This document shows, piece after piece, positions 1 through 7,641 of a stretch of DNA of 39,080 bases. Position numbers and translations under genes: made by a program. The DNA is taken from contig JAOAEA010000036.1 of NCBI GenBank assembly GCA_026417035.1, positions 1 to 39,080 on the forward strand, given 5' to 3'. Position 1 is the first letter of the stretch, and the number at the start of each line of letters is the position of its first letter. The notes beneath the pieces were generated by a model that was not told the DNA's origin, did not search any database, and saw only the letters and a list, made by a program, of their open reading frames with translations. The stretch comes from Burkholderiales bacterium (lineage in GTDB: Bacteria; Pseudomonadota; Gammaproteobacteria; Burkholderiales; SG8-39).

Positions 1-59
1 CCGGTGGGGTGTGGAGGATCGAAGTGTGCCGCCGGCGCCCCGGCGCCGACGGCGTCCGT

Positions 60-428
60 TCAATGCCCGGTCTCGAGCCAGGCGAGCGCGCGGTCCTTCG
101 CGTCGAAGTCGAAGTGGCGCACCTCGGCGCTCACGAAGTGCGCGACGACCTTCGGCACGATCGTGAGGAAACCGCTGTCGGTGACCGCCGCCACCCGCGC
201 GATTCGGCGGTGGTGGCCGCCGACGAACCTGAGGTGCGAGACGAGCGCCCCGAAGCTCTCCCAGCCGGGAAAGGACTTCGCGTAGATCATCAGGCCGGCG
301 AGCCGCCCGTGCGCGGCGATGTACGGGTCCACCTCCCGCGCGAGGAGCTCGAAGTCGGCCTGTTCGAGCGGCCCCGTGGGCGTGACGACGAGGATGCCGC
401 GGTCGCGCAGGAGCTCGAAGTGGATCAT
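60..428 (-). CDS. SpoIIAA-like (STAS/SEC14-type) small protein
   Basis: This 122-residue protein resembles the SpoIIAA-like family (PF11964): a short alpha/beta protein opening with a beta strand (MIHFELLRDRGILVVTPTG) and alternating strands and helices to the end. It has no signal peptide or membrane segment, so it is probably cytosolic. Family members are proposed to bind lipids or act as anti-sigma-antagonist-like modules, but the role here is unknown. The ATG at 428 overlaps the TGA of the upstream acyltransferase by 4 bases (ATGA), so the two are very probably translationally coupled. That coupling suggests a role connected to the acyltransferase, which is inference. It is the last gene of the minus-strand group in this window. 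Confidence 0.8.
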   Translation of the reverse strand: MIHFELLRDRGILVVTPTGPLEQADFELLAREVDPYIAAHGRLAGLMIYAKSFPGWESFGALVSHLRFVGGHHRRIARVAAVTDSGFLTIVPKVVAHFVSAEVRHFDFDAKDRALAWLETGH

Positions 429-1762
429 CGTGGCTTCTCCTCTCGCGGCCGCCCGACTGCCGGCCGGCCGAGCAGTACCGCGCGGAAGAGGCGCGCGAAC
501 GACTCGGCCGCCCGGGCGTCGAGCAGCGCGTAGCGGTGACGCAGGGTGAGGAACAGGCGCTCGCCGGCGGTGGCCGCGCCGACCGACAGGCCGAGCGGCA
601 TCGGCGCGGGCGGCGAGAACCAGACCTCGCGAACCGGGCCTTCCCGCAGCCCGAAGCGGGGCAGCACGGGAAGGCGCCCGAGGTTGGAGAGCATCGTCGT
701 GTCGGCGACGCGACCGGCCGCAAGCGGCAGCAGCGCCGCCATCTGGCGCCGCATGAGCGGCGGCACGAGCTGGCGCAGCGCGAGGAGATCGACGAGCAGC
801 CCCGCCGCGCCGGCCTGCTTGTACTTCAGCATCTGCGCGGTGACCGCCGACCGGCTCCGCGCGAACGCGCCGAGGGCCGCGGCCGGCACCGACACCGAGA
901 CATAGGAGGCGAAGTTCGCGATCACCTCGTGCCACCAGCCCTCCGGCCGGATATTCACCGGCACCATGATGCTCACCCGCGCCCACGGCGCGCCGCGCGC
1001 GTCGTTCCAGAGCGCGATCGTCCGCGCGAGCGCGGCGAGCAGGACGTCGTTCACCGTGCCGGGGCCCTTGCGGCCGGCGACCCTTGCCGTCTCCTCCGGC
1101 GCGAGCCCGACGGTCACGAAGCCGTAGCCGCGGGCGCGCGCATCGCCGCCTTCGCCGGCGATGCGCGCGGGCGGAACCGCTGCCGTCGCCAGCACTTCGA
1201 GCAGCGCGCTACCGCGCCGCACGCGCTCCTCGAGCGAGGCCGAGCCGGCGAGCGCCGCGAGGTCGCGCACCGCGAGCGGGTCGATGCGCGGCACCGGGTC
1301 GGCTTTTCCTGCATAGCGCCGGATGACGGAGGTCATGAAGCGTAGCGTGCCGACGCCGTCCGCCGCGGCGTGGTGCACGTTGAGGAGCAGATAGTCGCCT
1401 TCCGGGTGGCGCGCGAGCGTCGCGGCGAACGGCGGCGGCGCGTCGAGCGGCGGACAGGCGCTGAACGCCGCCGACCGTGCCCGCGCGAGTGCGTCCGGCG
1501 ACGCGGCGTCGACGACCGCGAGCGGCACGCCGTCGAGACGGTCGTGGATCTCCCAGGTCCGGCGCCATTCGCCGAGCCGCGGCTCGCGCAGGCGCGCGCG
1601 CGCCATCGGGTGCGTCGCCGCCGCGGCCCGCAGCGCGTCGGCGAGGCGGGCGGGGTCGAGCGCGCCCGAGGCGCGCACCTCGAGCTGGATGCTCCACGGC
1701 TCGCGCGGGGTGTCGATGTCGACGAAGCCTTCGTCGAAGAGGTTGAGCGGCACGAGCCGCAT
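425..1762 (-). CDS. WS/DGAT-like (condensation-fold) acyltransferase
   Basis: This 445-residue protein belongs to the wax ester synthase/diacylglycerol acyltransferase and condensation-domain superfamily. The catalytic HHxxxDG motif is intact (His130, His131, Asp135, Gly136 in NVHHAAADG), so acyl transfer from acyl-CoA or an acyl-carrier to an alcohol or amine is likely. The region around residues 225-290 (KGPGTVNDVLLAAL, then SIMVPVNIRP) matches the second conserved block of the family. There is no signal peptide. It starts at the ATG at 1762, 11 bases after the amidohydrolase stop, and its TGA overlaps the next ATG. The substrate cannot be read from sequence. Storage lipid or wax ester synthesis is one option, and acylation of another small molecule is another. 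Confidence 0.82.
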   Translation of the reverse strand: MRLVPLNLFDEGFVDIDTPREPWSIQLEVRASGALDPARLADALRAAAATHPMARARLREPRLGEWRRTWEIHDRLDGVPLAVVDAASPDALARARSAAFSACPPLDAPPPFAATLARHPEGDYLLLNVHHAAADGVGTLRFMTSVIRRYAGKADPVPRIDPLAVRDLAALAGSASLEERVRRGSALLEVLATAAVPPARIAGEGGDARARGYGFVTVGLAPEETARVAGRKGPGTVNDVLLAALARTIALWNDARGAPWARVSIMVPVNIRPEGWWHEVIANFASYVSVSVPAAALGAFARSRSAVTAQMLKYKQAGAAGLLVDLLALRQLVPPLMRRQMAALLPLAAGRVADTTMLSNLGRLPVLPRFGLREGPVREVWFSPPAPMPLGLSVGAATAGERLFLTLRHRYALLDARAAESFARLFRAVLLGRPAVGRPREEKPR

Positions 1763-1773
1763 CGCCGCAGCCC

Positions 1774-2616
1774 CTACGCCGCCTGCGCGAGGTCGAGCCG
1801 GTACACCCGCGCCGCGTTGCCGGCGAGGAACGCCGACCGCGCTTCGTCGTCGAGGCCGAGCGCGTCGAGGCCTTGGAGCGCCTTCTGCGGCGCGATCATC
1901 GGCCAGTTCGTGCCGAAGAGCACCTTGGTGCGGCCGTGGTCCTTCAGGTAATCGACGAGCGCCGGCGGGTAGCGCTTCACCGTGTACGCGGAGGTGTCGA
2001 TGTGCACGTTCGGGTGCTTGGTGCAGACGGCGATCATCTCCTCGGTCCACGGGTAGCCGATGTGCCCGCCGACGATCACGAGCTCGGGGAAGTCGATGGC
2101 CACCTGGTCGATGTAGGGGATCGGCCGGCCGAACTCCGAGGGCTTGAGCGGGCCGGTGTGCCCGACCTGGGTGCAAAAGGGCACGCCGAGCTCGCAGCAC
2201 TCCGCATAGATCGGATAGAAGCGCGCGTGCGTCGGCGGGAGCTCCCAGAGCCAGGGCAGCGCACGGATCGCCTTGAAGCCGAGCTCGCGCACGCAACGGC
2301 GGATTTCGCGCACCGCCGCCATCGGGCGCGCAAGGTCCACCGAGCCGACGCCGAAGAGCCGCCCGCGCGAAGCGCGCACGCAGGCCGCGACCTCGTCGTT
2401 CGAGATCATCGCCCCCTGCGGTCCGAACCACGCGCTCGCGAGCGCCACCGACACGCCGCCCGCGTCCATCGCCGCGAGCGTCGCTGCGAGCGGCAGCGAC
2501 CCGGCCCCCGTGGCCGAGCCGTCGCGGTCGCCGCGCGTCCAGCGCCGCAGCGACTCGAACATCGGGTCGGCGAGCATCGCCGGGCTCGGGTGCTGCATCC
2601 AGGCGTCGACGATCAC
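1774..2616 (-). CDS. amidohydrolase-2 family protein with an altered metal site
   Basis: This 280-residue TIM-barrel protein resembles amidohydrolase family 2 (COG2159; ACMSD/uracil-type decarboxylases and hydrolases). A GTG start at 2616 overlaps the stop of the preceding gene by 4 bases (GTGA). The usual first-strand HxH is replaced by VDAWMQHP, which keeps only the second His. The later barrel His residues are present (QVGHTGP, VGGHIGYPW), but the usual C-terminal metal/catalytic Asp of the GxDxP type reads FGTNWPM, with Asn in its place. The protein therefore may bind metal differently or not be a standard hydrolase. It lies in a tight minus-strand run with the acyltransferase. Substrate unknown. 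Confidence 0.8.
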   Translation of the reverse strand: MIVDAWMQHPSPAMLADPMFESLRRWTRGDRDGSATGAGSLPLAATLAAMDAGGVSVALASAWFGPQGAMISNDEVAACVRASRGRLFGVGSVDLARPMAAVREIRRCVRELGFKAIRALPWLWELPPTHARFYPIYAECCELGVPFCTQVGHTGPLKPSEFGRPIPYIDQVAIDFPELVIVGGHIGYPWTEEMIAVCTKHPNVHIDTSAYTVKRYPPALVDYLKDHGRTKVLFGTNWPMIAPQKALQGLDALGLDDEARSAFLAGNAARVYRLDLAQAA

Positions 2617-3068
2617 CGGGCCGCTCCGGTCGACCGCTTCGTGAAGGTGAGATCGCAGGGTCGCGTCTCGTTGCGGCTCGCGCTGCCGCGGGTCTCGTCG
2701 AAGCGGCCGTCCGCCGTGTAGCGAAACGGCGTGCCCGCGGGAACCCGGCCGACCGCGTGGTCGGGGTTGGCGCTCTTGCCGGTCGCGCGGAACGCCGCCG
2801 TGCCCTCCTCGGTGATCCGGCCGAGGAGCAGCATGGACGGCGAGGCGCCTTCCTCGCCGTACTGGCCGCGGAAGCGCCCGTCCTTGACCTCGCCCGTGAA
2901 CCGCCAGGTGTAGCCGCGCGCCACGGCCCGCGTGTTGGGATCCTCGACGTCGGCACACACGACCGTGACCTCCCACATGCCGTCGAAGCGTGTCGGCGGC
3001 GGGCGCTGCGCGGCGGCCGGCGCCGCGAGCGCGGCGCAGAGGACGAGCACCACGGGCAGTCGCTTCAT
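2613..3068 (-). CDS. small secreted protein of unknown function
   Basis: This 151-residue protein has a clear Sec signal peptide (MKRLPVVLVLCAALAAPAAAQ, cleavage after AAAQ or nearby) and a small beta-rich mature part with two Cys. The ATG at 3068 was chosen because a strong Shine-Dalgarno sequence (GAGGAGG) ends 5 bases before it. A GTG two codons upstream is embedded next to that site and is less likely. The mature region (FDGMWEVTVVC, YTWRFTGEVKDGRFRGQYG) looks like an eight-stranded extracytoplasmic fold seen in many proteobacterial hypothetical proteins. It is probably periplasmic. I do not recognise a named family and infer no reaction. Confidence 0.75.
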   Translation of the reverse strand: MKRLPVVLVLCAALAAPAAAQRPPPTRFDGMWEVTVVCADVEDPNTRAVARGYTWRFTGEVKDGRFRGQYGEEGASPSMLLLGRITEEGTAAFRATGKSANPDHAVGRVPAGTPFRYTADGRFDETRGSASRNETRPCDLTFTKRSTGAAR

Positions 3069-3143
3069 GTTCACCTCCTCGAGGGGGTGGCGGGCGTGGC
3101 GAGTGTCGCGCGCCGCCGCGCCACGCGCAACGGGAAGCCCCGC

Positions 3144-4412
3144 CTAGCTCCGCCGCGCGAGGATCGAGCGCCCCGCGTCGGTGTGCAGGAGGAGCGCCCC
3201 GTCGGGTGCGATCTCGAAGCGGCGCACCCCGGCGAGCGTCGCGAAGAACGCCTGCTCCGATTGCATCACCGCCGGCGCGCACATGCGGCGCGTCGGCGCG
3301 GGGCGTGCGATCGCCAGCCCCTCGCCGGTGAGCGAGTAGGCGGCGCTGAACGCGTTGCACGGGCCCTGCCCGCTCAACCGGCCGTCCGCGTTGAAGGTGA
3401 GCGTCACGCGCGGCGAATCGCCCGCCGCGCCGCCGAACGGCTGAACCGTCCACGCGCCCGCGAGGAGCGACGCCGGATCGCCGCCGCAGCCCTCGAGCTT
3501 TCGCCCGGCGAACTCGACGGTGACGGCGTTCGGATGAGGCATGCCGGTCATCGTGTCGCTGCACCGCCGCTCGAGGACGGTCACCGTGAGCGGCCCCTCG
3601 CGCGTCGCGGCGGCGTAGCGCCGCCCGCCGTCGATCGCCTCGGGCGCCACGGCCGGCGCGGTGAGCCGCGTCGCGCCGAAGTCGGCGTTGAGCGCGATCT
3701 CGCCCGCCGCGATGTCGAGCCGCCAGCCGGGCTCGTTGCCGGTGGCGCGAAACGGCTTCGGGCCGGGATCCACCACCGTGCACTGCGGGTAACGCTCGCC
3801 GCGCACCTCCACTGTCGCGGCGCGGCCCTCGACCCAGACGAAGGTGGCCGGATCGCCGACGGCTTCGAAGCGCGCGCCCGACGCGGTCTCGCCGCGGCGC
3901 ATCGTGAAGGTCTCGTCGCCGGCCGTCATCAGCATGCCCTCGCGGGTGAAGCCGACAGTCACGGTGCGGTCGCCGCACGCGAGCGTGCTCACGAAGCCCT
4001 CCGCGCGCGCCGGCCGCATCGCGAGCGTGCCGACCTCCACCGTGCCGGAGCGCTGGGCGACGGGAACCGCGGCGCTCGCCCAGAGGGGCTGGCCGTTCGC
4101 GACGATACCGCCACGCAAGGCGTAGCTCGCGCCCGGAGCGAGGCGCGCGCCCTCGACGGTGAGCGAGAAGGCGATGGGCCCCTCCGTCCCTTCGAGCGCG
4201 ATTCGCCGCTCGGCGACGACCCGCCCGCCGCCCGCGGCGTCCTCCTTGAGCTCGACGACCGCGACGGCCTGAGGGGGCAGCGGCGCGCGCGCCGTGTGGG
4301 CGAGCGCGCCCCGGATGGTGAGCGCATCGTTTGGCTGAACCGTGGCGGCGCATCCCGCGAGGAGCGCGGCGCAGGCGATGGCGAGAACGGCGACGGGAGC
4401 GGAGCGCAGCAT
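3144..4412 (-). CDS. multidomain envelope lipoprotein (YbaY/MliC/COG3650/META)
   Basis: This 422-residue lipoprotein has a lipobox ending LLAG-Cys21. Four modules can be read in order. Residues about 28-132 resemble the YbaY/YscW fold (LTIRGALAH, followed by AVAVVELKED). Residues about 138-211 match MliC, the C-type lysozyme inhibitor fold (LACGDRTVTVGF, ASGARFEAVGD, YPQC). Residues about 218-312 match the COG3650 module (FRATGNEPGWRLDI, paired Cys at 284 and 309). Residues about 315-420 match the META/HslJ domain (GAWTVQPFGG, GPCNAFSAAY, MCAP). It is likely anchored in the outer membrane and may protect the envelope or bind lysozyme, by family knowledge. It starts at the ATG at 4412, and a 75-base gap separates it from the next gene. 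Confidence 0.85.
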   Translation of the reverse strand: MLRSAPVAVLAIACAALLAGCAATVQPNDALTIRGALAHTARAPLPPQAVAVVELKEDAAGGGRVVAERRIALEGTEGPIAFSLTVEGARLAPGASYALRGGIVANGQPLWASAAVPVAQRSGTVEVGTLAMRPARAEGFVSTLACGDRTVTVGFTREGMLMTAGDETFTMRRGETASGARFEAVGDPATFVWVEGRAATVEVRGERYPQCTVVDPGPKPFRATGNEPGWRLDIAAGEIALNADFGATRLTAPAVAPEAIDGGRRYAAATREGPLTVTVLERRCSDTMTGMPHPNAVTVEFAGRKLEGCGGDPASLLAGAWTVQPFGGAAGDSPRVTLTFNADGRLSGQGPCNAFSAAYSLTGEGLAIARPAPTRRMCAPAVMQSEQAFFATLAGVRRFEIAPDGALLLHTDAGRSILARRS

Positions 4413-4435
4413 GAGAGCCCTTTCGCGGGGCGGGA

Positions 4436-4915
4436 TCAGTAGGGGGTGCCGTCCTTGTGCGCGAACCGCCAGCGGCCGTCCACGAAGTCCGCGCGCAGGT
4501 CGTCGTCGGGATAGACGACCGCGTCACCCGGCGTGCGGTCGCCCACCTCGAGATACACGACGTCCTCGGCGGTGCGGTTCACGAGCTGGTGCGCGTCGCC
4601 CGTGCCGGCGCGAAAGCCCGCGCACATGCCGGGGCCGAGATCCGTTTCGCCCGCGTCGGTCACGAGCGTCGGGCGGCCGGCGAGCACATAGACGAACTCG
4701 TCCTGCCGCGCGTGCGCGTGGCGCAGCGCCGAGACCGCGCCGGGCGGCAGGGTCGCGAGGTTCACGCCGAAGTTCGCGAGCCCGAAGAGCTCGCCGAGCG
4801 GGCGCTTGACGCGGTTCGCGACCCGGGCGGCAAAAGGCTCGGGGTAGTTCGAGGCCTTCGCGCGCGGCGGGGCGTCGGCGGCGATCACGGCGACGGGCGG
4901 TTTCGCGTCGGGCAC
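4436..4915 (-). CDS. cupin-domain protein
   Basis: This 159-residue single-domain cupin shows both motifs: the first supplies His66, His68 and Glu73 (LRHAHARQDEFVYVLAG), the second His109 (GTGDAHQLVN). These four side chains are the usual metal ligands. The C-terminal tail (VYPDDDLRADFVDGRWRF) is typical of the small cupins often labelled as transcription-factor-like or sugar-isomerase-like cupins, and no reaction is assigned. The start is the GTG at 4915, the only start codon in frame between the upstream gene's stop and the first conserved residues. The SD is weak (AAGAGAA). It has 31 bases to the SRPBCC gene and 23 to the lipoprotein, consistent with one transcript. Confidence 0.82.
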   Translation of the reverse strand: MPDAKPPVAVIAADAPPRAKASNYPEPFAARVANRVKRPLGELFGLANFGVNLATLPPGAVSALRHAHARQDEFVYVLAGRPTLVTDAGETDLGPGMCAGFRAGTGDAHQLVNRTAEDVVYLEVGDRTPGDAVVYPDDDLRADFVDGRWRFAHKDGTPY

Positions 4916-4946
4916 GGCGGTTCTCTTCGCGGCGCGCGCTGCCGCG

Positions 4947-5372
4947 TCAGGCCGTGAACATGGGGCCCGGCTCGCGGCCTTCGGCCCAGTCGCGCAGCCG
5001 GTAGAGAAGGGCGCCCCACGTGGTGTTGCAAAGCGCGAACCAGCCGCCCGTCGCGCGCCAGCCCGAGTGCTCGAAGCGCAGGAGCGCGCCCCGCTCGTCG
5101 GGCTCGACCTCCCAGCGCAACCGCGTGCCCGCCCACTCGGGCTCGTCGCCGACGCAGGCCCACGTCGTCGCGAGCGGCGCGACCAGCTCCTCGACGCGCA
5201 TGCGCAGCACCGTCGTCCGCGCGCCGAACCCGAAGAGCGCCGATCCGCCCGCGCGGGGCTCGAACTCACAGTCCGCGGTCCACCATCCGGCGAGGCCCTC
5301 GCGTGTCGCGACGGCCGCGAAGAGCCGCTCGGGCGGCGCAGCGACGCGGATCTCGTGGAGCATCTCGGGCAT
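4947..5372 (-). CDS. SRPBCC/AHSA1-type START-like protein
   Basis: This 141-residue protein has the SRPBCC helix-grip fold signature: an N-terminal strand (LHEIRVAAPPERLFAAVAT) followed by GLAGWWTADCEFEPRAGG and a C-terminal helix over WFALCNTTWG. The fold binds hydrophobic ligands. Members act as toxin/antitoxin-like cyclases, polyketide handlers or Hsp90 activator homologues, so no specific activity can be assigned. The start is the ATG at 5372; a second Met lies three codons on. It is the first gene of the minus-strand group and diverges from the MaoC gene across 126 bases. Confidence 0.82.
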   Translation of the reverse strand: MPEMLHEIRVAAPPERLFAAVATREGLAGWWTADCEFEPRAGGSALFGFGARTTVLRMRVEELVAPLATTWACVGDEPEWAGTRLRWEVEPDERGALLRFEHSGWRATGGWFALCNTTWGALLYRLRDWAEGREPGPMFTA

Positions 5373-5486
5373 GGTGATCGGTTCCGCGGCGCGTGCTGCG
5401 GCGCACCCCGATTCTGCGCCAGCAGGCGTTGCCGCCGCAACCGGGGCCGGCGCGCGGCCCGCGCCGCCCCGCCGCGACGGCCGTGG

Positions 5487-5492
5487 CAGAAT
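5487..5492 (+). promoter_or_regulatory. candidate extended -10 promoter for the MaoC gene
   Basis: TGG-CAGAAT forms an extended -10 box exactly 6 bases before the ATG at 5499. No convincing -35 box is seen. Initiation about 7 bases downstream would fall on the A of the start codon, giving a leaderless mRNA. No Shine-Dalgarno is present. Confidence 0.4.
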
Positions 5493-5498
5493 CCGCGC

Positions 5499-5960
5499 AT
5501 GGCCGCGTCCACCATCCTCTCCGCATCGCAGCTCCGCGCCCGCGTGGGCGAGGAGATCGCCACGAGCGACTGGTTCGAGGTGACCCAGGAGCACATCAAC
5601 GAGTTCGCCGAGGCGACCGGCGACCGCCAGTGGATCCACGTCGACCCGGAGCGCGCGGCGAAAGAGTCGCCCTACGGCAAGACCGTCGCCCACGGCTTCC
5701 TCACCCTGTCGATGCTCTCGCACCTCCTCGGCGAGACGATCACCGTCACCGGCATGCGCATGGGCATCAACTACGGCTTCAACAAGGTGCGCTTCACCGG
5801 CCCGGTGCCGTCGGGCTCGCGCATCCGCGCGCGCTTCCTGCTCGCCGCGCTCGACGACATCCCCAACGGCATCCAGATGACGTGGAACGTCGCGGTGGAG
5901 CGCGAGGGCGAGGCGAAGCCAGTGCTCGTCGCCGAGTGGCTGACGCGGCGCTACGACTGA
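5499..5960 (+). CDS. MaoC-like (R)-specific enoyl-CoA hydratase
   Basis: This 153-residue hot-dog-fold hydratase carries the hydratase-2 signature with the catalytic pair Asp42 and His47 (GDRQWIHVDP), followed by SPYGKTVAHGFLTLS. Proteins of this length and motif hydrate 2-enoyl-CoA esters to (R)-3-hydroxyacyl-CoA, feeding beta-oxidation or polyhydroxyalkanoate precursor supply. The start is the ATG at 5499; upstream of it there is only a -10-like box and no SD. The next gene, an acyl-CoA ligase, begins 19 bases after its stop, and the two probably share a transcript and a pathway: activation of a carboxylic acid and hydration of its enoyl-CoA. Confidence 0.9.
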   Translation: MAASTILSASQLRARVGEEIATSDWFEVTQEHINEFAEATGDRQWIHVDPERAAKESPYGKTVAHGFLTLSMLSHLLGETITVTGMRMGINYGFNKVRFTGPVPSGSRIRARFLLAALDDIPNGIQMTWNVAVEREGEAKPVLVAEWLTRRYD

Positions 5961-5979
5961 CGCGGGCGGGCGCCCGAGC

Positions 5980-7641
5980 GTGAGCACTCGCCACTTCGCG
6001 CACTGGCCGCCCGGCCTGCCGCGCGAGCTGCCGGTTCCGGAGACGAGCCTCTCCTACAATCTGGAGGCCGCTGCGGCCCGCTATCCGGGCAAGCCCGCGC
6101 TCGTCTTCTACGGCCGCGAGCTCTCCTACCGCGACCTCGCCCGCGAGGTGGAGGCGCTCGCCGGTTTCATGGAGCGGCGCCTCGGCGTCGCGCGCGGCGA
6201 CCGCGTCCTCGTCGACCTGCAGAACAGCCCGCAGTTCGTGATCGCCTATTACGCGGCGCTGCGCGTCGGCGCCGTGGCGGTGCCGGTGAACCCGATGAAC
6301 CTTCACGACGAGCTCGCGCACTTCGTCGCCGACTCCGGCGCGCGGGTCGCCATCGCCGGCGAGGAGCTCCTCGAGCGCTTCGTCCCGCTGCTGGGCGACG
6401 GACGGCTCGAGCGCATCGTCGCCGCGTGCTATTCGGAATACGCGGCGCCGGATTTCGATCTGCCGACGCCCGAGATGGTCCGCGCCGCGCCGCGCGCGCA
6501 CCTGCCCGAGGGCTGCATCGCGTGGCGCGACGCGATCGCCGCGGCGCTCGCGCCGCGCGCCGCCCACGCCGGCCCCGACGACCTCGCGTTGCTCGTCTAC
6601 ACCTCCGGGACCACCGGCAGGCCGAAGGGCGTGATGCACTCGCATCGCACGGTGATGGCCACTGCGGTCGCGATCCCGGCCTGGTTCGGCGCGACGGCGG
6701 GCGACGTCGTGCTCGCGGCGCTGCCGTTCTCGCACGTCACCGGCATGCAGGGCGGCATGAACGCGCCGATCTTCAGTGGCCAGACGGTGGTGCTCATGAG
6801 CCGCTGGGACCGCGGGCTCTGCGGCTCGCTCATCGAGCGCCACCGCGTGACGATCTGGCGCGCCATCTCCACGATGCTCATCGACTTCCTCGCCGACCCG
6901 GACGCCGGCCGGCACGACCTCGCGAGCCTGCGCTCGATCGGCGGCGGCGGCGCGGCGATCCCGGAGGCGATCCACGCGCGGCTCGCGACGCTCACCGGCC
7001 TCGAGCCGGTGGAGGGCTACGGGCTCACCGAGACGATGGCGCCGTCGCACTACAACCCGCCGCACCGCCCCAAGCGGCAGTGCCTCGGCATCCCGATCTT
7101 CGGCGTCGACGCGCGCATCGTCGACCCGGACACGCTCGCGGAGCTGCCCCGGGGCGAGGTGGGCGAGATCGTGATCGCCGGCCCGCAGGTGTTCCTCGGC
7201 TACTGGCGCGACGCGGACGCGACGCGCGCGGCGTTCATCGAGATCGGCGGCAAGCGGTTCTTCCGCTCCGGCGACCTCGGACGCATCGACGCGGAAGGCT
7301 ACTTCTTCATGGCCGACCGCCTCAAGCGGATGATCAACGCGTCGGGGCTCAAGGTGTGGCCGGCCGAGGTCGAGGGCATCCTGCACGGGCACCCCGACAT
7401 CCTCGAGTGCTGCGTCGTCGGCGTGCGCGACCCTTATCGCGGCGAGACGGTGAAGGCCGTGGTGGTGCCGAAGCCCGACCGGCGCGGCCGCGTGAGCGCC
7501 GAGGCGATCATCGCGTGGTGCCGCGGCCACATGGCCGCCTACAAGGTGCCGCGCATCGTCGCGTTCGCCGACTCGCTCCCCAAGTCCGGGACGGGGAAGG
7601 TGCTGTGGCGGGAGGTGCAGGAAGAGCAGGATCCCACGTGA
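5980..7641 (+). CDS. AMP-forming acyl-CoA ligase (fatty-acid/aryl-CoA type)
   Basis: This 553-residue member of the ANL superfamily has all core motifs: the P-loop YTSGTTGRPKG (207-217), GYGLTE (346-351), RSGDLG (429-434), the hinge region around DRLKRMINASG, and the catalytic Lys540 in LPKSGTGKVLWRE. It would activate a carboxylic acid to the acyl-adenylate and then the CoA thioester. The closest feel is medium/long-chain fatty-acyl-CoA synthetase, but the acid cannot be deduced. The GTG start at 5980 follows the MaoC stop by 19 bases. The final GTGA overlaps the start of the aldo/keto reductase by 4 bases, so these genes form an operon. Confidence 0.92.
   Translation: MSTRHFAHWPPGLPRELPVPETSLSYNLEAAAARYPGKPALVFYGRELSYRDLAREVEALAGFMERRLGVARGDRVLVDLQNSPQFVIAYYAALRVGAVAVPVNPMNLHDELAHFVADSGARVAIAGEELLERFVPLLGDGRLERIVAACYSEYAAPDFDLPTPEMVRAAPRAHLPEGCIAWRDAIAAALAPRAAHAGPDDLALLVYTSGTTGRPKGVMHSHRTVMATAVAIPAWFGATAGDVVLAALPFSHVTGMQGGMNAPIFSGQTVVLMSRWDRGLCGSLIERHRVTIWRAISTMLIDFLADPDAGRHDLASLRSIGGGGAAIPEAIHARLATLTGLEPVEGYGLTETMAPSHYNPPHRPKRQCLGIPIFGVDARIVDPDTLAELPRGEVGEIVIAGPQVFLGYWRDADATRAAFIEIGGKRFFRSGDLGRIDAEGYFFMADRLKRMINASGLKVWPAEVEGILHGHPDILECCVVGVRDPYRGETVKAVVVPKPDRRGRVSAEAIIAWCRGHMAAYKVPRIVAFADSLPKSGTGKVLWREVQEEQDPT

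Noticed and set aside
33-48. GC-rich palindrome CGGCGCC-CC-GGCGCCG downstream of the first gene
   Set aside because: The loop is only two bases and no T-tract follows on the minus strand. It is likely a chance structure in GC-rich DNA and not a terminator.
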